A stretch of DNA of 64,000 bases from Kaistella yonginensis (GCF_030409525.1 NZ_JAUFQB010000022.1:114239-178238), one strand, 5' to 3'; numbered from the stretch's first letter, positions 9,345 to 19,700 are shown. The notes: generated from the sequence alone by a model not told the origin. Numbers and translations: made by a program.

Positions 9345-10436
9345 TTATACGTTGAAGCGGAAGTTCATCATATCGCCATCTTGAACAATGTATTCTTTTC
9401 CTTCCACCGATAATTTTCCGGCTTCTTTTACTTTGGCTTCTGAACCAAATTTTAAAAAATCTTCATATTTAATAACTTCTGCACGGATAAAACCTTTTTC
9501 GAAATCGGTATGAATCACGCCCGCTGCTTGCGGAGCAGTCCAACCTTTTCCAATGGTCCAGGCACGAACTTCTTTTACCCCGGCTGTAAAATAGGTTTGT
9601 AAATGTAGTAAGTCGTATGCTTTACGGATCAATCGGTTCACTCCAGGTTCAGCTAAACCCAGTTCTTCCAGAAACATTTGTCTTTCTTCAAAGGTTTCCA
9701 GCTCATTAATGTCGGCTTCGATTTGTGCTGCAAGAACTACCACTTCAGCATTTTCCAGGGCAGCCATTTCTTCTATTTTAGCGATCCACTCATTTCCATT
9801 TTTAATGGAATTCTCATCTACATTACAAACATAAAGAACCGGTTTGTTGGTCAATAACTGCACATCGGCAATAATAGCTTTCGAAAAATCATCGGTTGGA
9901 AATTCGCGTGCATTTTTGCCTTCTTCTACAAATTTCTGTAAATTAAGGAGCGTTTCATAAGTCATCACATCATCTTTCTTCCCAGATTTAATGAATTTTT
10001 TTGCCTTTTCAACTGCTTTTGCCAGGGTTTCAATATCTTTTAATTGAAGTTCGATATCGATAATTTCTTTATCGCGCATTGGATCTACTGAACCTTCCAC
10101 ATGAACAATATTTCCGTTTTCGAAACATCTTAGCACATGAATAATCGCTTCACATTCTCTAATATTAGCCAGGAATTTATTTCCTAAACCTTCTCCTTTA
10201 CTGGCTCCTTTTACCAATCCTGCAATATCTACGATTTCTACCACTGCAGGTAAAACTCTTTCAGGTTGTACTAATTTTTCCAGTTCAAACAAACGTTCAT
10301 CTGGTACAGAGACCGTCCCGATATTGGGTTCTATGGTACAGAAAGGATAGTTAGCAGATTGCGCTTTGGCGTTGCTTAAACAGTTAAAAAGGGTTGATTT
10401 GCCTACATTGGGTAAACCTACGATTCCACATTTCAT
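9345..10436 (-). CDS. ychF: Redox-regulated ATPase YchF (Obg-like)
   Basis: A 363-residue P-loop protein of the Obg/YchF group, which binds ribosomes and hydrolyses ATP in preference to GTP. The G1 loop GLPNVGKST is at residues 6-14, the switch region NYPFCTIEPN at about 29-38, G3 DIAGLVKGAS near residue 68, and the variant G4 NVDE in place of NKxD is characteristic of YchF. The C-terminal TGS-like domain (FFTAGVKEVRAW, GDMMNFRFNV) is complete. The length matches the bacterial orthologues. It is divergent from the DUF465 gene. Confidence 0.96.
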   Translation of the reverse strand: MKCGIVGLPNVGKSTLFNCLSNAKAQSANYPFCTIEPNIGTVSVPDERLFELEKLVQPERVLPAVVEIVDIAGLVKGASKGEGLGNKFLANIRECEAIIHVLRCFENGNIVHVEGSVDPMRDKEIIDIELQLKDIETLAKAVEKAKKFIKSGKKDDVMTYETLLNLQKFVEEGKNAREFPTDDFSKAIIADVQLLTNKPVLYVCNVDENSIKNGNEWIAKIEEMAALENAEVVVLAAQIEADINELETFEERQMFLEELGLAEPGVNRLIRKAYDLLHLQTYFTAGVKEVRAWTIGKGWTAPQAAGVIHTDFEKGFIRAEVIKYEDFLKFGSEAKVKEAGKLSVEGKEYIVQDGDMMNFRFNV

Positions 10437-10491
10437 ATCTTGAGTTCAAAGTTTAAAATTGAAGGCTTTATACCTTATTATTAAGAATGGG

Positions 10492-10499
10492 CAAAGATA
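10492..10499 (-). promoter_or_regulatory. -7 promoter box for ychF
   Basis: TATCTTTG on the minus strand lies 55 bases before the ychF start codon. Confidence 0.45.
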
Positions 10500-10669
10500 A
10501 AGATTTTGATTGGGTTTTAAATAAAAAAAGGACAATTCTGGATAAAGTAGTCTTTAGAATAATGATTTTACCGATGATCGCGGTTTTCTAAAATTACTGA
10601 TAATATTCATCATTCTTTAGACTGGATTTTTCTTAACTTTAAGGTATTAAATAATTAAAAAGTATCGTC

Positions 10670-10903
10670 ATGGAAAATCACAATCTCACCAACGAATTCC
10701 CTGAACTGGCAGAAAAAATCAACACCTTTAAATTGAATGACGACGTTTTCAAAAAAATGTATGTGAATTACGAAGAAATCAATGCACTCATTCAGCATTA
10801 CGAAGAAGGCGACCAAAATCATACGACTGATGAACACTTAACGGATTTACGAAAAAAAAGAGTTCATTTAAAAGATGATCTTTATTCCTATTTAATGAAA
10901 TAA
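10670..10903 (+). CDS. DUF465 (YdcH-like) small coiled-coil protein
   Basis: A 77-residue, highly charged, probably all-helical protein. The order of features (HNLTNEFPE at the N terminus, a central EEINALIQHYEEG and a C-terminal LRKKRVHLKDDLY) matches the DUF465/YdcH family. Its molecular role is unknown; it is usually a small cytosolic helical hairpin. It is followed by a strong terminator, so it is monocistronic. Confidence 0.8.
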   Translation: MENHNLTNEFPELAEKINTFKLNDDVFKKMYVNYEEINALIQHYEEGDQNHTTDEHLTDLRKKRVHLKDDLYSYLMK

Positions 10904-10932
10904 AACATTTCGTTTAAAAATTTCATTTCTGA

Positions 10933-10958
10933 AGCGGTCTTATAGATCGCTTTTTTTT
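10933..10958 (+). terminator. Rho-independent terminator of the DUF465 gene
   Basis: GCGGTC pairs with GATCGC across a five-base loop (one G-U pair) and is followed by eight T. Confidence 0.8.
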
Positions 10959-11086
10959 GATGAAGCGGCACTCTTTTTCAGCGTAGTTGATTGGTAAAGA
11001 GAAGGTCAATATTAAATTTTCTTTAATTTTTAGGATAAAATTTTAGTAAATTCAAATAGATGGGTTCGTTTTTCACGAAAAAAGAT

Positions 11087-11094
11087 TACTTTTG
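11087..11094 (+). promoter_or_regulatory. -7 promoter box for typA
   Basis: TACTTTTG fits TAnnTTTG exactly. It lies 18 bases before the ATG chosen for typA and overlaps the in-frame TTG at 11092, which rules that TTG out as a start. Confidence 0.65.
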
Positions 11095-11112
11095 CACCGT
11101 CAAAAAATGATT

Positions 11113-12918
11113 ATGCAAAACATTAGAAATATCGCAATTATTGCGCACGTTGACCACGGTAAAACAACTTTGGTTGACAAAATCATCCACGCTACCAGTG
11201 TTTTCCGAGAAAATCAAGAATCGGGAGATCTTATTATGGATAATAACGATCTGGAACGTGAGCGAGGAATTACCATTTTATCAAAAAACATCTCGGTAAC
11301 CTATAAAGACACCAAAATTAATGTAATTGATACCCCTGGTCACGCCGATTTCGGTGGTGAAGTAGAACGGGTTTTGAAAATGGCAGACGGTGTACTTCTT
11401 TTAGTAGATGCTTTTGAAGGGCCAATGCCACAAACGCGTTTCGTCCTGCAAAAAGCTTTGGAATTAGGATTAAGACCAGTGGTGGTGATCAACAAAGTTG
11501 ATAAGCCAAACTGTCGTCCGGATGAAGTTCATGATCAGGTTTTCGATTTGTTTTTTAACTTAGATGCAACAGAAGAGCAATTGGATTTCCCCACGTTCTA
11601 CGGTTCCTCTAAACAAGGTTGGTTTAACACGTCCTTAGAGCCTGCAGAAAATATTTTCCCATTATTAGATGGAATTTTAGAGCATGTCCCCGCTCCAGAA
11701 GCTAAAGAAGGTCCGCTAAGAATGCAGATTGTATCTTTGGATTTCTCTTCATTTTTAGGAAGAATTGCAATTGGAAAAATCAACCAAGGTACTGTAAAAG
11801 AATCCGAATGGATTGGTCTAGCTCAGGCAGATGGTACGATTGTTAAAGGAAAAGTAAAAGAACTTTATGTTTTTGAAGGTCTTGGTAAAAAGAAAGTTCA
11901 AGAAGTAAAAGCAGGAGATATTTGTGCCATCGTAGGATTCGACAAATTTCAGATCGGAGATTCATTCGTTGATCTTGAAAACCCAGATCCATTGCCAAGA
12001 ACGGCAATTGATGAGCCCACTTTGAACATGACATTCTCTATTAACAACTCTCCTTTCTTCGGAAAAGATGGTAAATATGTAACTTCTAATCACCTGAAAG
12101 AAAGGTTGATGAAAGAGTTAGAGAAAAATTTAGCTTTGAAGGTTGAGCCTACGGAAGATGCCAATACCTTCTTGGTATTCGGACGTGGAATTCTTCACCT
12201 TTCTGTTTTGATCGAAACGATGAGAAGAGAAGGTTATGAAATGACCATTGGTCAGCCACAAGTAATCTTAAGAGAGATTGATGGTGTAAAATGTGAACCT
12301 TATGAATCAATGGTTGTGGATGTACCAGAAGAATATGCTTCCCGTGTAATCGACTTGGCAACGCAACGTAAAGGAGATTTGCATATCATGGAAACCAAAG
12401 GTGAAATGCAACACTTGGAATTCGAAATTCCGTCCCGAGGTTTGATCGGATTGCGTTCTCAAATGCTAACCGCAACTGCTGGTGAAGCAATTATGGCCCA
12501 CCGTTTTACAGATTACAAACCCTTCAAAGGTGCGATTCCTGGAAGATTGGTTGGTGTTTTAATCAGTAAAACCCAAGGTCCAGCTACGGAATATTCTATT
12601 GCTAAATTACAGGATAGAGGCAAGTTCTTTGTAGATCCGGGTGAAGAAATTTACGAAGGAATGATTATCGGAGAACAAAACAAACCGGGCGACATGGTGG
12701 TAAATATTGTTGAAGCCAAACAATTGAACAATATGCGTGCCTCTGGTAAAGATAAAGACGGTAGTATTGCTCCGAAAATCCTTTTCTCTTTGGAAGAATG
12801 TATGGAATACATCCAAGGTGATGAAGCGATTGAGGTAACGCCTAACTTCATCAGAATGCGTAAAAAAGTACTTTCTGAAAACGAAAGAAAACGGATTGAA
12901 AGAGGTGCGAAAGGTTAA
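11113..12918 (+). CDS. typA: Translational GTPase TypA/BipA
   Basis: Ribosome-associated GTPase related to EF-G that helps 50S assembly and stress adaptation. The start gives [20 protein letters not shown], with G1 in the first 20 residues, G2 RGITIL, G3 [10 protein letters not shown] and G4 NKVD. The EF-G-like domains follow, with the TypA-specific C-terminal segment ([23 protein letters not shown]). From this start it has 601 residues, close to the usual 605. ATG 11107 would add two residues; the TTG at 11092 falls in the promoter and is excluded. A terminator follows the stop. Confidence 0.96.
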   Translation: MQNIRNIAIIAHVDHGKTTLVDKIIHATSVFRENQESGDLIMDNNDLERERGITILSKNISVTYKDTKINVIDTPGHADFGGEVERVLKMADGVLLLVDAFEGPMPQTRFVLQKALELGLRPVVVINKVDKPNCRPDEVHDQVFDLFFNLDATEEQLDFPTFYGSSKQGWFNTSLEPAENIFPLLDGILEHVPAPEAKEGPLRMQIVSLDFSSFLGRIAIGKINQGTVKESEWIGLAQADGTIVKGKVKELYVFEGLGKKKVQEVKAGDICAIVGFDKFQIGDSFVDLENPDPLPRTAIDEPTLNMTFSINNSPFFGKDGKYVTSNHLKERLMKELEKNLALKVEPTEDANTFLVFGRGILHLSVLIETMRREGYEMTIGQPQVILREIDGVKCEPYESMVVDVPEEYASRVIDLATQRKGDLHIMETKGEMQHLEFEIPSRGLIGLRSQMLTATAGEAIMAHRFTDYKPFKGAIPGRLVGVLISKTQGPATEYSIAKLQDRGKFFVDPGEEIYEGMIIGEQNKPGDMVVNIVEAKQLNNMRASGKDKDGSIAPKILFSLEECMEYIQGDEAIEVTPNFIRMRKKVLSENERKRIERGAKG

Positions 12919-12960
12919 TCTTTCGAGATCATTACCATAAAATGGCTTTTGCCAACTGAA

Positions 12961-13012
12961 TAAAAGAGTTCCAGATTAATTTGGGACTCTTTGTTTTTTA
13001 TGTCTAAATTGC
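12961..13012 (+). terminator. typA terminator; first copy of a repeated terminator
   Basis: AAAGAGTTCC pairs with GGGACTCTTT around an AT-rich loop, followed by GTTTTTTAT. A closely related sequence stands at 14102-14157, on the other side of the hydrolase gene. Confidence 0.75.
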
Positions 13013-13049
13013 TTTTCTATTAATTAACAGATAATATTTCAACTACATT

Positions 13050-14003
13050 ATGAAAAGTTATTTCCCAGCTTTATCAATTTTCCTCTTTTCATTATTGAAT
13101 TCCTGCACCTCAACATCCAAAATTGAGCAAGGCGATTTCTACGAAAAGATAGATGGAATTTTTTTAAATTATACAGTAAAAGGAAACGGTCCTTTTCTTT
13201 TTGTGGGACATCCTAACTCCGGAAAAGTCGGTTACGAACTTACTTTAAAACCACTTGAAGATCAATTCACGGTGGTTTATTATGATCCTCGCGGAACTGG
13301 TAAATCTGAAGCTCCAAAAAAATTGCTAGCTTACAATAATGAGCATTTAACCCGGGAACTCGATTTCTTACGCAAAAAAATAGGTGCCGATAAAATTTGG
13401 ATTTTCGGTCATTCTGATCAAAGTGCAATCGCCTTGCAGTATGCAGTTGAGCATCCTCAAAATGTTTCAGGTTTAATATTGACTGGAACAAGTTTTATTG
13501 GCGATCTGGATGAAACCATCAAGCGGAGAAAACAATCCGAGAGTAAAAGGAAAACTGAGTCTGAATGGTTTGCACAAATTATCAATGATTGGGATTACAT
13601 GTACGACCACAAAACTGAAATTGACAAAAACGGAAGAGATTTAGCCGATTCACCAATCAAATGGTGGTGTTATAACGAAGAAAGTTCTCAAAAAGTAATT
13701 CCAATTACAAAGTTAATTTCTCAAAATGGAAGAAGAAAACCTATTGGTGGTAAGGCCTATTTTGAAACACCTGCTGAAAGACAAAAATATTTAGATATTC
13801 AGAAAAAATTTAAAAATCTAGGAACAAAAGTTTTAATTATTAATGGCAGATTTGACACCAATAATCCACCAGAATTTGCAGAAAAATTACACAGAAATTT
13901 ACCACATTCTAAATTACTTTTACTTGATAAATCTGGTCATTTTCCCTGGATTGAACAGTCAGAAAAAACATTTGAAGAAATTAATATATGGTTAATGGAA
14001 TAA
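13050..14003 (+). CDS. Lipoprotein alpha/beta-hydrolase
   Basis: A 317-residue alpha/beta-hydrolase predicted to be exported as a lipoprotein: the signal peptide ends LLNSC with the lipidated Cys19. The oxyanion-side HPNSGKVGYE and DPRGTGKS motifs resemble proline iminopeptidase-like (S33) hydrolases. The probable triad is Ser122 in GHSDQ, Asp269 in NGRFDTNNPP and His297 in KSGHFPW. The nucleophile elbow has Gln where the second Gly of GxSxG is expected, which is unusual. The substrate is unknown (peptide or ester). The gene lies between two related terminator repeats, which suggests it was inserted or duplicated as a unit. Confidence 0.82.
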   Translation: MKSYFPALSIFLFSLLNSCTSTSKIEQGDFYEKIDGIFLNYTVKGNGPFLFVGHPNSGKVGYELTLKPLEDQFTVVYYDPRGTGKSEAPKKLLAYNNEHLTRELDFLRKKIGADKIWIFGHSDQSAIALQYAVEHPQNVSGLILTGTSFIGDLDETIKRRKQSESKRKTESEWFAQIINDWDYMYDHKTEIDKNGRDLADSPIKWWCYNEESSQKVIPITKLISQNGRRKPIGGKAYFETPAERQKYLDIQKKFKNLGTKVLIINGRFDTNNPPEFAEKLHRNLPHSKLLLLDKSGHFPWIEQSEKTFEEINIWLME

Positions 14004-14101
14004 TTTTGTACGTACGTAAACTTTTACTTTTCGATCATGTTCGAGCGATTTCATCAGTTGTTCTATATAGTAGAATTTTAAAAAAAAGTACAACACTGAT
14101 G

Positions 14102-14157
14102 TATAAGGAGTTTCAAATTAATATAGGACTCTTTGTTTTTTATTTTCTAATTTAGCA
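14102..14157 (+). repeat. Second copy of the typA-type terminator repeat
   Basis: A stretch of about 50 bases closely similar to 12961-13012: both have an imperfect hairpin around an attaat core, then ggactctttgttttttat. It follows the hydrolase gene by about 100 bases and can act as its terminator. Together the copies bracket the hydrolase as direct repeats. Confidence 0.65.
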
Positions 14158-14174
14158 TTATTAAAAATCAAGTC

Positions 14175-14360
14175 ATGACCATTACAAAAGAGCGATTAAT
14201 AAAACAGATTGAAACGTTTCCCGACGAGATTAGTATCGATGAAGTCATCGAAAGATTAATTGTCATCGAAAAATTGGAAATTAGAATCAAAGAATCCGAT
14301 CAAAATGAAACCATTTCTGAAGAAGACCTAAAAAATGAAATGGAAACATGGTTCGAATAA
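14175..14360 (+). CDS. Antitoxin of a RelE/ParE-type toxin-antitoxin pair
   Basis: A 61-residue acidic, probably helical protein (ITKERLIKQIETFPDEISIDEVIERL, ending EMETWFE). Its size, charge and position directly before, and overlapping, a RelE/ParE-like toxin frame support an antitoxin role: it would bind and neutralise the toxin and probably repress the operon. No DNA-binding fold could be named with confidence. It overlaps the toxin start by 13 bases. Confidence 0.7.
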   Translation: MTITKERLIKQIETFPDEISIDEVIERLIVIEKLEIRIKESDQNETISEEDLKNEMETWFE

Positions 14361-14640
14361 AATGGTTAAAATCTGCCAAATTAGATTTAAAAGAAATTTA
14401 TGAATTCATTGCTTTGGATTCTAAAAGATATGCTCAATATCAAGTAAAAAAATTCAAAAGAAAACAGAAATTTTAAAAGAAGGAACTATTATTGGTAAAA
14501 AAGTCTTTGAAATTAATAATGAAAACGTACGAGAACTTTTTGAAGGTGATTATAGAATAATCTACAGAACAATTTCTAAAAATGAAATTCATATTATTCT
14601 AATACATCATGGTGCAAGAGACTTACTTAGAAGATTGTAA
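14348..14640 (+). pseudogene. RelE/ParE-family toxin gene with a frame break at an A7 run
   Basis: The first frame begins MVRIKWLKSAKLDLKEIYEF and reads to an A7 run at 14446-14452, then hits a stop at 14474. The downstream part continues in the -1 frame to the stop at 14638 and encodes ELFEGDYRIIYRTI and ILIHHGARDLLRRL, the typical C-terminal core of RelE/ParE toxins. With one more A the two halves join into a protein of about 97 residues, the expected size. Either one A has been lost, or the phase, gtA AAA AAA, works as a -1 slippery heptamer. An assembly error at the homopolymer is a third option. Confidence 0.75.
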
Positions 14641-14784
14641 AAATACACGATTATAATAAAAGTTTATTCTATAAGTCGTTGTTATAAAGCTTTCATAAAA
14701 AAGAAACAATTTTTGAACTTTAAAATTAAACTATTTTAAAGTTTTTTGTTTTTAAATCTAAACCATTAACAACATTGCTTTTTA

Positions 14785-14792
14785 TATATTTG
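14785..14792 (+). promoter_or_regulatory. -7 promoter box for the glycoside hydrolase gene
   Basis: TATATTTG lies 101 bases before the start codon, which would give a leader of about 95 bases. Confidence 0.4.
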
Positions 14793-14893
14793 CGACTGTC
14801 ATTTTTCAAATTATTAAATTGAATTTTCTTCACCTGAAACAAACAATTTTAATAAAATGAGGACGTTAATTATTTTTCCTTTAAAACTTATTT

Positions 14894-16462
14894 ATGAAAT
14901 ATTCTTTTGCAAAAGCATCGACCATATTATTACTCATTCTTTCCCTTTTCATTACTTCTTGTGCCACCAAACAACCAGTTGCAAAAGAGACGAAGAAATC
15001 AACAGAAACTACCAAACCTACTCCATCGAAAACGATTGTTCCAAAACCGGAAGCCAAACTTAATTTGCCGGAAGTTCCGCGCGAATTTCGTGCAGCCTGG
15101 ATTGCAACGGTGGCGAATATCAACTGGCCATCGAAAAATAACCTTTCAACGCAGCAACAAAAAGAGGAAGCCATTAGAATCCTCGATTTACTAAAAGAAG
15201 CCCATTTTAATGCAGTTATTTTTCAGGCAAGACCCTCGGCAGATGCGATGTATAAAAGTGATATCGAACCGTGGTCTTATTTTCTGACCGGTTCCATAGG
15301 CAAGGCTCCTACTCCATTTTATGATCCTTTGGAGTTTTGGATTACAGAAGCACATCAACGTGGAATGGAATTGCATGTGTGGCTAAATCCCTATCGTGCG
15401 CACCATACAACAGGCGGACCGATTACTGCTGAATCAATGGTGAAAAAAATGCCCGAGCAAATTATTAAACTCCGCAACGGAATGTATTGGATGGATCCCT
15501 CTGATGAGAAAACCCAGGATCATACCGCAAAAGTGATTAAAGATTTGGTCAAAAGATATGATATTGACGCTATTCATATTGATGATTATTTTTATCCGTA
15601 CCGAGAATACAACGGTGGCAAAGATTTCCCAGATTCCAGAACCTGGAACGGGTACTTGAAGCGTGGTGGCAATCTTTCTAAAGCAGATTGGCGAAGAGCG
15701 AATGTGAATAAATTCATCAAAAGGATTCACGATGAAATTAAAGAAGAAAAAAGTTATGTAAAATTCGGAATTAGTCCGTTTGGAATCTGGAAACCCGGTT
15801 TTCCGGAGGGCATCAAAGGCACTTCGCAATATGATGAACTTTACGCAGATGCCAAATTATGGTTGAATCAAGGGTGGTTGGATTATTTTTCGCCGCAGCT
15901 TTATTGGAAAAATGAGGGGCCACAAAGTTACACCGCTTTGTTGCAATGGTGGGAAAGCGAAAACACAGAGAAACGCCATCTTTGGCCAGGTTTAAACACC
16001 ATCGGGATTAAAGAGGTCGCCGATCGCCCAACCGAGATTGTGAATCAAATCAATACGACCCGAAAAATCCTGAAAAATGGCGCAGGTGAAATTCATTACA
16101 GCGTAGATGGATTATCTAAAAACCCAGCCATGTATGAAGCGATTAAAAATAGTTATAAAGAAAAAGCACTGATTCCAAAATCACCGTGGATTAAAGCAAA
16201 GGCTTTAGAGAAACCCATTTTATTTGCAGAAAATAGTGGCAACACCATTCAGTTGAAGTGGAATTCTTTGGATCATCAACAGGTTTTTCAATGGGTTTTA
16301 TTCCTTAAATATGGCGATACATGGGAAACCTTAATTTTTGAAAAAGGAATTGTCGCTAAAAATTATCCGTTGTTAAAGAATGGCAGAAAACTGACTACCG
16401 TGGCGCTAAAAACCGTTGATCGCTTAGGAAATGAAAGTGAATATGAAGCGAAGGAACTTTAA
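14894..16462 (+). CDS. Family-10-like glycoside hydrolase lipoprotein (GHL10/YngK-like)
   Basis: A 522-residue lipoprotein; the signal peptide ends ITSC with Cys23 as the lipid site, followed by a Thr/Lys/Pro-rich linker to about residue 60. The main domain (EFRAAWIATVANINWPS, FNAVIFQARPSADAMY, HVWLNPYRAHH, DAIHIDDYFYPY) is the glycosyl-hydrolase-like 10 (DUF187) TIM barrel, with acidic pairs at strand ends that could be catalytic. A C-terminal beta-rich domain from about residue 440 resembles a fibronectin-type module. The family acts on peptidoglycan-related or other polysaccharides at the cell surface; the substrate here is not known. Confidence 0.88.
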   Translation: MKYSFAKASTILLLILSLFITSCATKQPVAKETKKSTETTKPTPSKTIVPKPEAKLNLPEVPREFRAAWIATVANINWPSKNNLSTQQQKEEAIRILDLLKEAHFNAVIFQARPSADAMYKSDIEPWSYFLTGSIGKAPTPFYDPLEFWITEAHQRGMELHVWLNPYRAHHTTGGPITAESMVKKMPEQIIKLRNGMYWMDPSDEKTQDHTAKVIKDLVKRYDIDAIHIDDYFYPYREYNGGKDFPDSRTWNGYLKRGGNLSKADWRRANVNKFIKRIHDEIKEEKSYVKFGISPFGIWKPGFPEGIKGTSQYDELYADAKLWLNQGWLDYFSPQLYWKNEGPQSYTALLQWWESENTEKRHLWPGLNTIGIKEVADRPTEIVNQINTTRKILKNGAGEIHYSVDGLSKNPAMYEAIKNSYKEKALIPKSPWIKAKALEKPILFAENSGNTIQLKWNSLDHQQVFQWVLFLKYGDTWETLIFEKGIVAKNYPLLKNGRKLTTVALKTVDRLGNESEYEAKEL

Positions 16463-16799
16463 ATAAATTAAAAAACACCACGCGATAGGTTCTGAGTTCA
16501 ACTTGAACACGCAATTTACCGTTTCATTTTAATCATTTTGCTGGCGTATTTCCCACGAGTTATGGCCTATTTCTTATAAGCGATGCCATGATTCTTTTAG
16601 CGGGTGAGGTCAGTCTTATTCTGCAAGACTTTGGCAGCAAGAAACGATTGGTGAAGACGCGGCGATTTAATTCTTTTTTTTGAAGTATTTAACGAATAAA
16701 ATTAACTATTTTTGTTTGGTACCTGAGAAAACTACCCAATGTAATTTTTTTTCGTTTTGTGAGGTAGACTATTATTTTTTTTAAAAACTCAAACGCACT
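16463..16799 (+). other. Gap between glycoside hydrolase and type IIG genes
   Basis: 337 bases without a supported gene. The segment 16507-16680 is an open frame of 58 codons bounded by stops. It lacks a start codon near its beginning and is richer in G and C than the rest of the gap. It could be a gene remnant, but I cannot assign it. The right half holds the promoter of the type IIG gene. No terminator is evident. Confidence 0.5.
16707..16714 (+). promoter_or_regulatory. -7 promoter box for the type IIG gene
   Basis: TATTTTTG lies 85 bases before the start codon; a TTTG stands 24 bases further upstream, slightly too far for an ideal -33 box. Confidence 0.45.
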
Positions 16800-19700
16800 A
16801 TGGCTCTGTTTCAGAAAACGGTAATCTCTAAATATCTTCAATCGCAAAATCCTGCAATTCTTCTGGAAAAGTGGGATTTGTTTCGGGCGCATTTTCACAA
16901 TCCTACCATCCAGCAAAATATTAGAAATTCTAAAGAAGAACAATATCAAGGTGAATTTTTAATTGATCTTTTTGTCAATGTTTTAGGGTACACGAAAAAT
17001 CCAACGCCAAACTTCAATATTACCACAGAATATAAAAATGTAAAAGACAGCAAAAAAGCAGACGGAGCCATTATCATCAATGATAAAGTTACTGCGATCA
17101 TTGAGTTGAAAGGAACCAATACCACCGATTTATCCAAAATTGAAGATCAAGCTTTTGGCTACAAAAACAATCAGGAAAATTGCAAATATGTGATAACTTC
17201 CAACTTTGAGAAATTGAGGTTTTATGTGGATAATGCCATAGAAAATATTACGTTTAATCTCTTTGAATTATCGCAAGAACAGTTTAATTTGATGTACCTG
17301 ATTTTGGCTTTTGAAAATATTAAAAATGATATTCCAAAAAAACTGAAAGATGAATCGCTCAACCAGGAAGATATCATTACCAAAAAATTGTACAAAGATT
17401 ATTCGGTTTTCAAAAGGGAATTATTTCAAAATTTAACACAACTTAATCCGGAATATGATCCACTAATACTTTTTCAGAAATCGCAAAAATTATTGGATCG
17501 TTTGCTTTTTCTATTCTTTGGAGAAGATAGAGGTTTATTGCCACCAAACTACATCAGGAAAATAATTGGAGATTGGAATAAGTTGAAAGATTTAGATGCT
17601 TACTTTCCGCTTTATGACAGATACAAACAAAATTTCGAGTATTTGAATTCAGGCAAAAATCCAGAAGTTTATGCTTATAATGGTGGTTTGTTTAAAGAAG
17701 ATGAAGTTCTGGATCACATCAAAATTGATGACAAAATCTTATATGAACACACTTACAAACTCTCTCAATATGATTTTGCAAGTGAAGTAGATGTAAATAT
17801 TCTCGGTCATATTTTCGAAAATTCTTTGAATGAAATTGATGAAATAAAAGCCGAATTAGAAGGTCAGGAAATAGACAAATCTAAATCGAAACGCAAGAAA
17901 GACGGCGTTTTCTACACGCCAAAATACATTACCAAATACATTGTAGAAAATACGGTAGGAAAATTATGTGAAGAAAAGAAAACCGAATTCGAAATTGTAG
18001 AAGAAGAATATTCAACCGATAAAAAAAGACAACAGAAAACAAGTAAAAATCTGCTCGAAAAATTAGATAATTACAGAGCGTGGTTGTTGCAAATTACCAT
18101 TGTAGATCCTGCGTGTGGTTCTGGAGCATTTCTGAATGAAGCCTTGAATTTTTTAATTAATGAACACCAATATATTGATGAACTGGAAGCAAAACTGCGA
18201 AATGTACCTATTATATTTTCTTATCACAGCGAAAGTATTTTAGAACATAATCTTTTTGGAGTTGATTTGAACGAAGAATCTGTAGAAATTGCAAAACTTT
18301 CACTTTGGTTGCGAACTGCAGAACCCAACCGAAAACTGAACAGTTTGAACAACAACATCAAGTGTGGAAATTCTTTAATAGATGATCCTGAAGTTGCCGG
18401 AGAAAAAGCATTTAATTGGGAGAAAGAGTTTCCACAGGTTTTCAACACGTCATTGCGAGGAACGAAGCAATCTGGGTTTGATGTGGTGATTGGAAATCCG
18501 CCGTATGTCACAACTGCACTTGGGAAAAATCAAGAATCTGAAGAAAAAGTGATTGATTTTTATAAAAAAAACTATCCAAAATCATCAGTTTATAAAGTAA
18601 ATACATATTTAATTTTTTTAGAAAGAGCATTAGCTTTAATTAAAAAAAATGGCATATTATCATTTATTATTCCTAATACTATTTATTTGAATTATTTTTA
18701 TGAAGATTTTAGAGAAAATTTAATTAAAAATTATTATTTGAATTTGATTTGTAATTTTAGTTTTGAGATTTTCCAAGATGCTGTAACAGGAGGCGCTTCA
18801 ATTATGGTAATACAAAACCATCTTCATCCAAATCAGTTTTCAAAAATAATTAATTACGATAATTTTGAAGAAATAATTACTAAACAATTTGACATTCTGA
18901 ATCAATTAGAATTTTTAGAATTACCGCAAAATAAAATAATATTTAATCTTTCAAAAATTAGTATCTGGAAAAAATCCTACAAAAATTCAATTTATTTATC
19001 AAATGAAAAATTCAAATTTTATAATGGTGTTAAAACTGGAGATAATAAAAAGTTTCTTTCTGAAATTAAAATTAGTGATGAATATAAGCCAATAGTTAGA
19101 GGAAGAGATTTTTATAAATACACACCTATAAAAAATGTAATTTATGTATTATTCAGAAAAGAGGAATTATGGAGTAATACGAACGAAAAAATGTTTGAAG
19201 TAGAAAATAAAATTATATTTAGGCAAACTTCCGATCATTTGGTTGCTTCTTTTGATAATAACCAAAATTATACAATGGACACAACACATTTGCTTTTTAC
19301 TGAAGATAAAAACATTAATTTAAAATATATTCTAGTTTTAGTCAATTCAAAGTTTTTGAATTTTTTATATCAAATTATAGTTCCTGAAATTGGGAAAGCA
19401 TTTTCGGAAGTTAAAATTGTTAATATTAAGAAATTGCCAATCAAAGAAATTTCACTTTCAGAGCAAGAACCGTTCATCGAAAAAGCAGATCAAATGCTCT
19501 CTCTCAACAAAGCGCTCCAAGAAATTTCCGCAAAATTCCAAAGAACCTGCGAAAGGAAATTTGAGAATTTAAACTTAACCAAAAAACTGCAAGATTGGTA
19601 CAATCTCTCTTATGCAGATTTCATCAAAGAATTAAGCAAACAAAAAATAAAACGCTCCCTTTCCGAAGAAGCAGAATGGGCAGACTATTTTGACCAAGAA

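Noticed and set aside
11092..11112. Upstream TTG start for typA
   Set aside because: It lies within the -7 promoter box, so it would not be in the mRNA.
14030..14100. Imperfect hairpin CATCAGTTGTT…AACACTGATG before the toxin-antitoxin pair
   Set aside because: The arms have mismatches and a long AT loop, and no T-tail follows; it is not a convincing terminator or operator.
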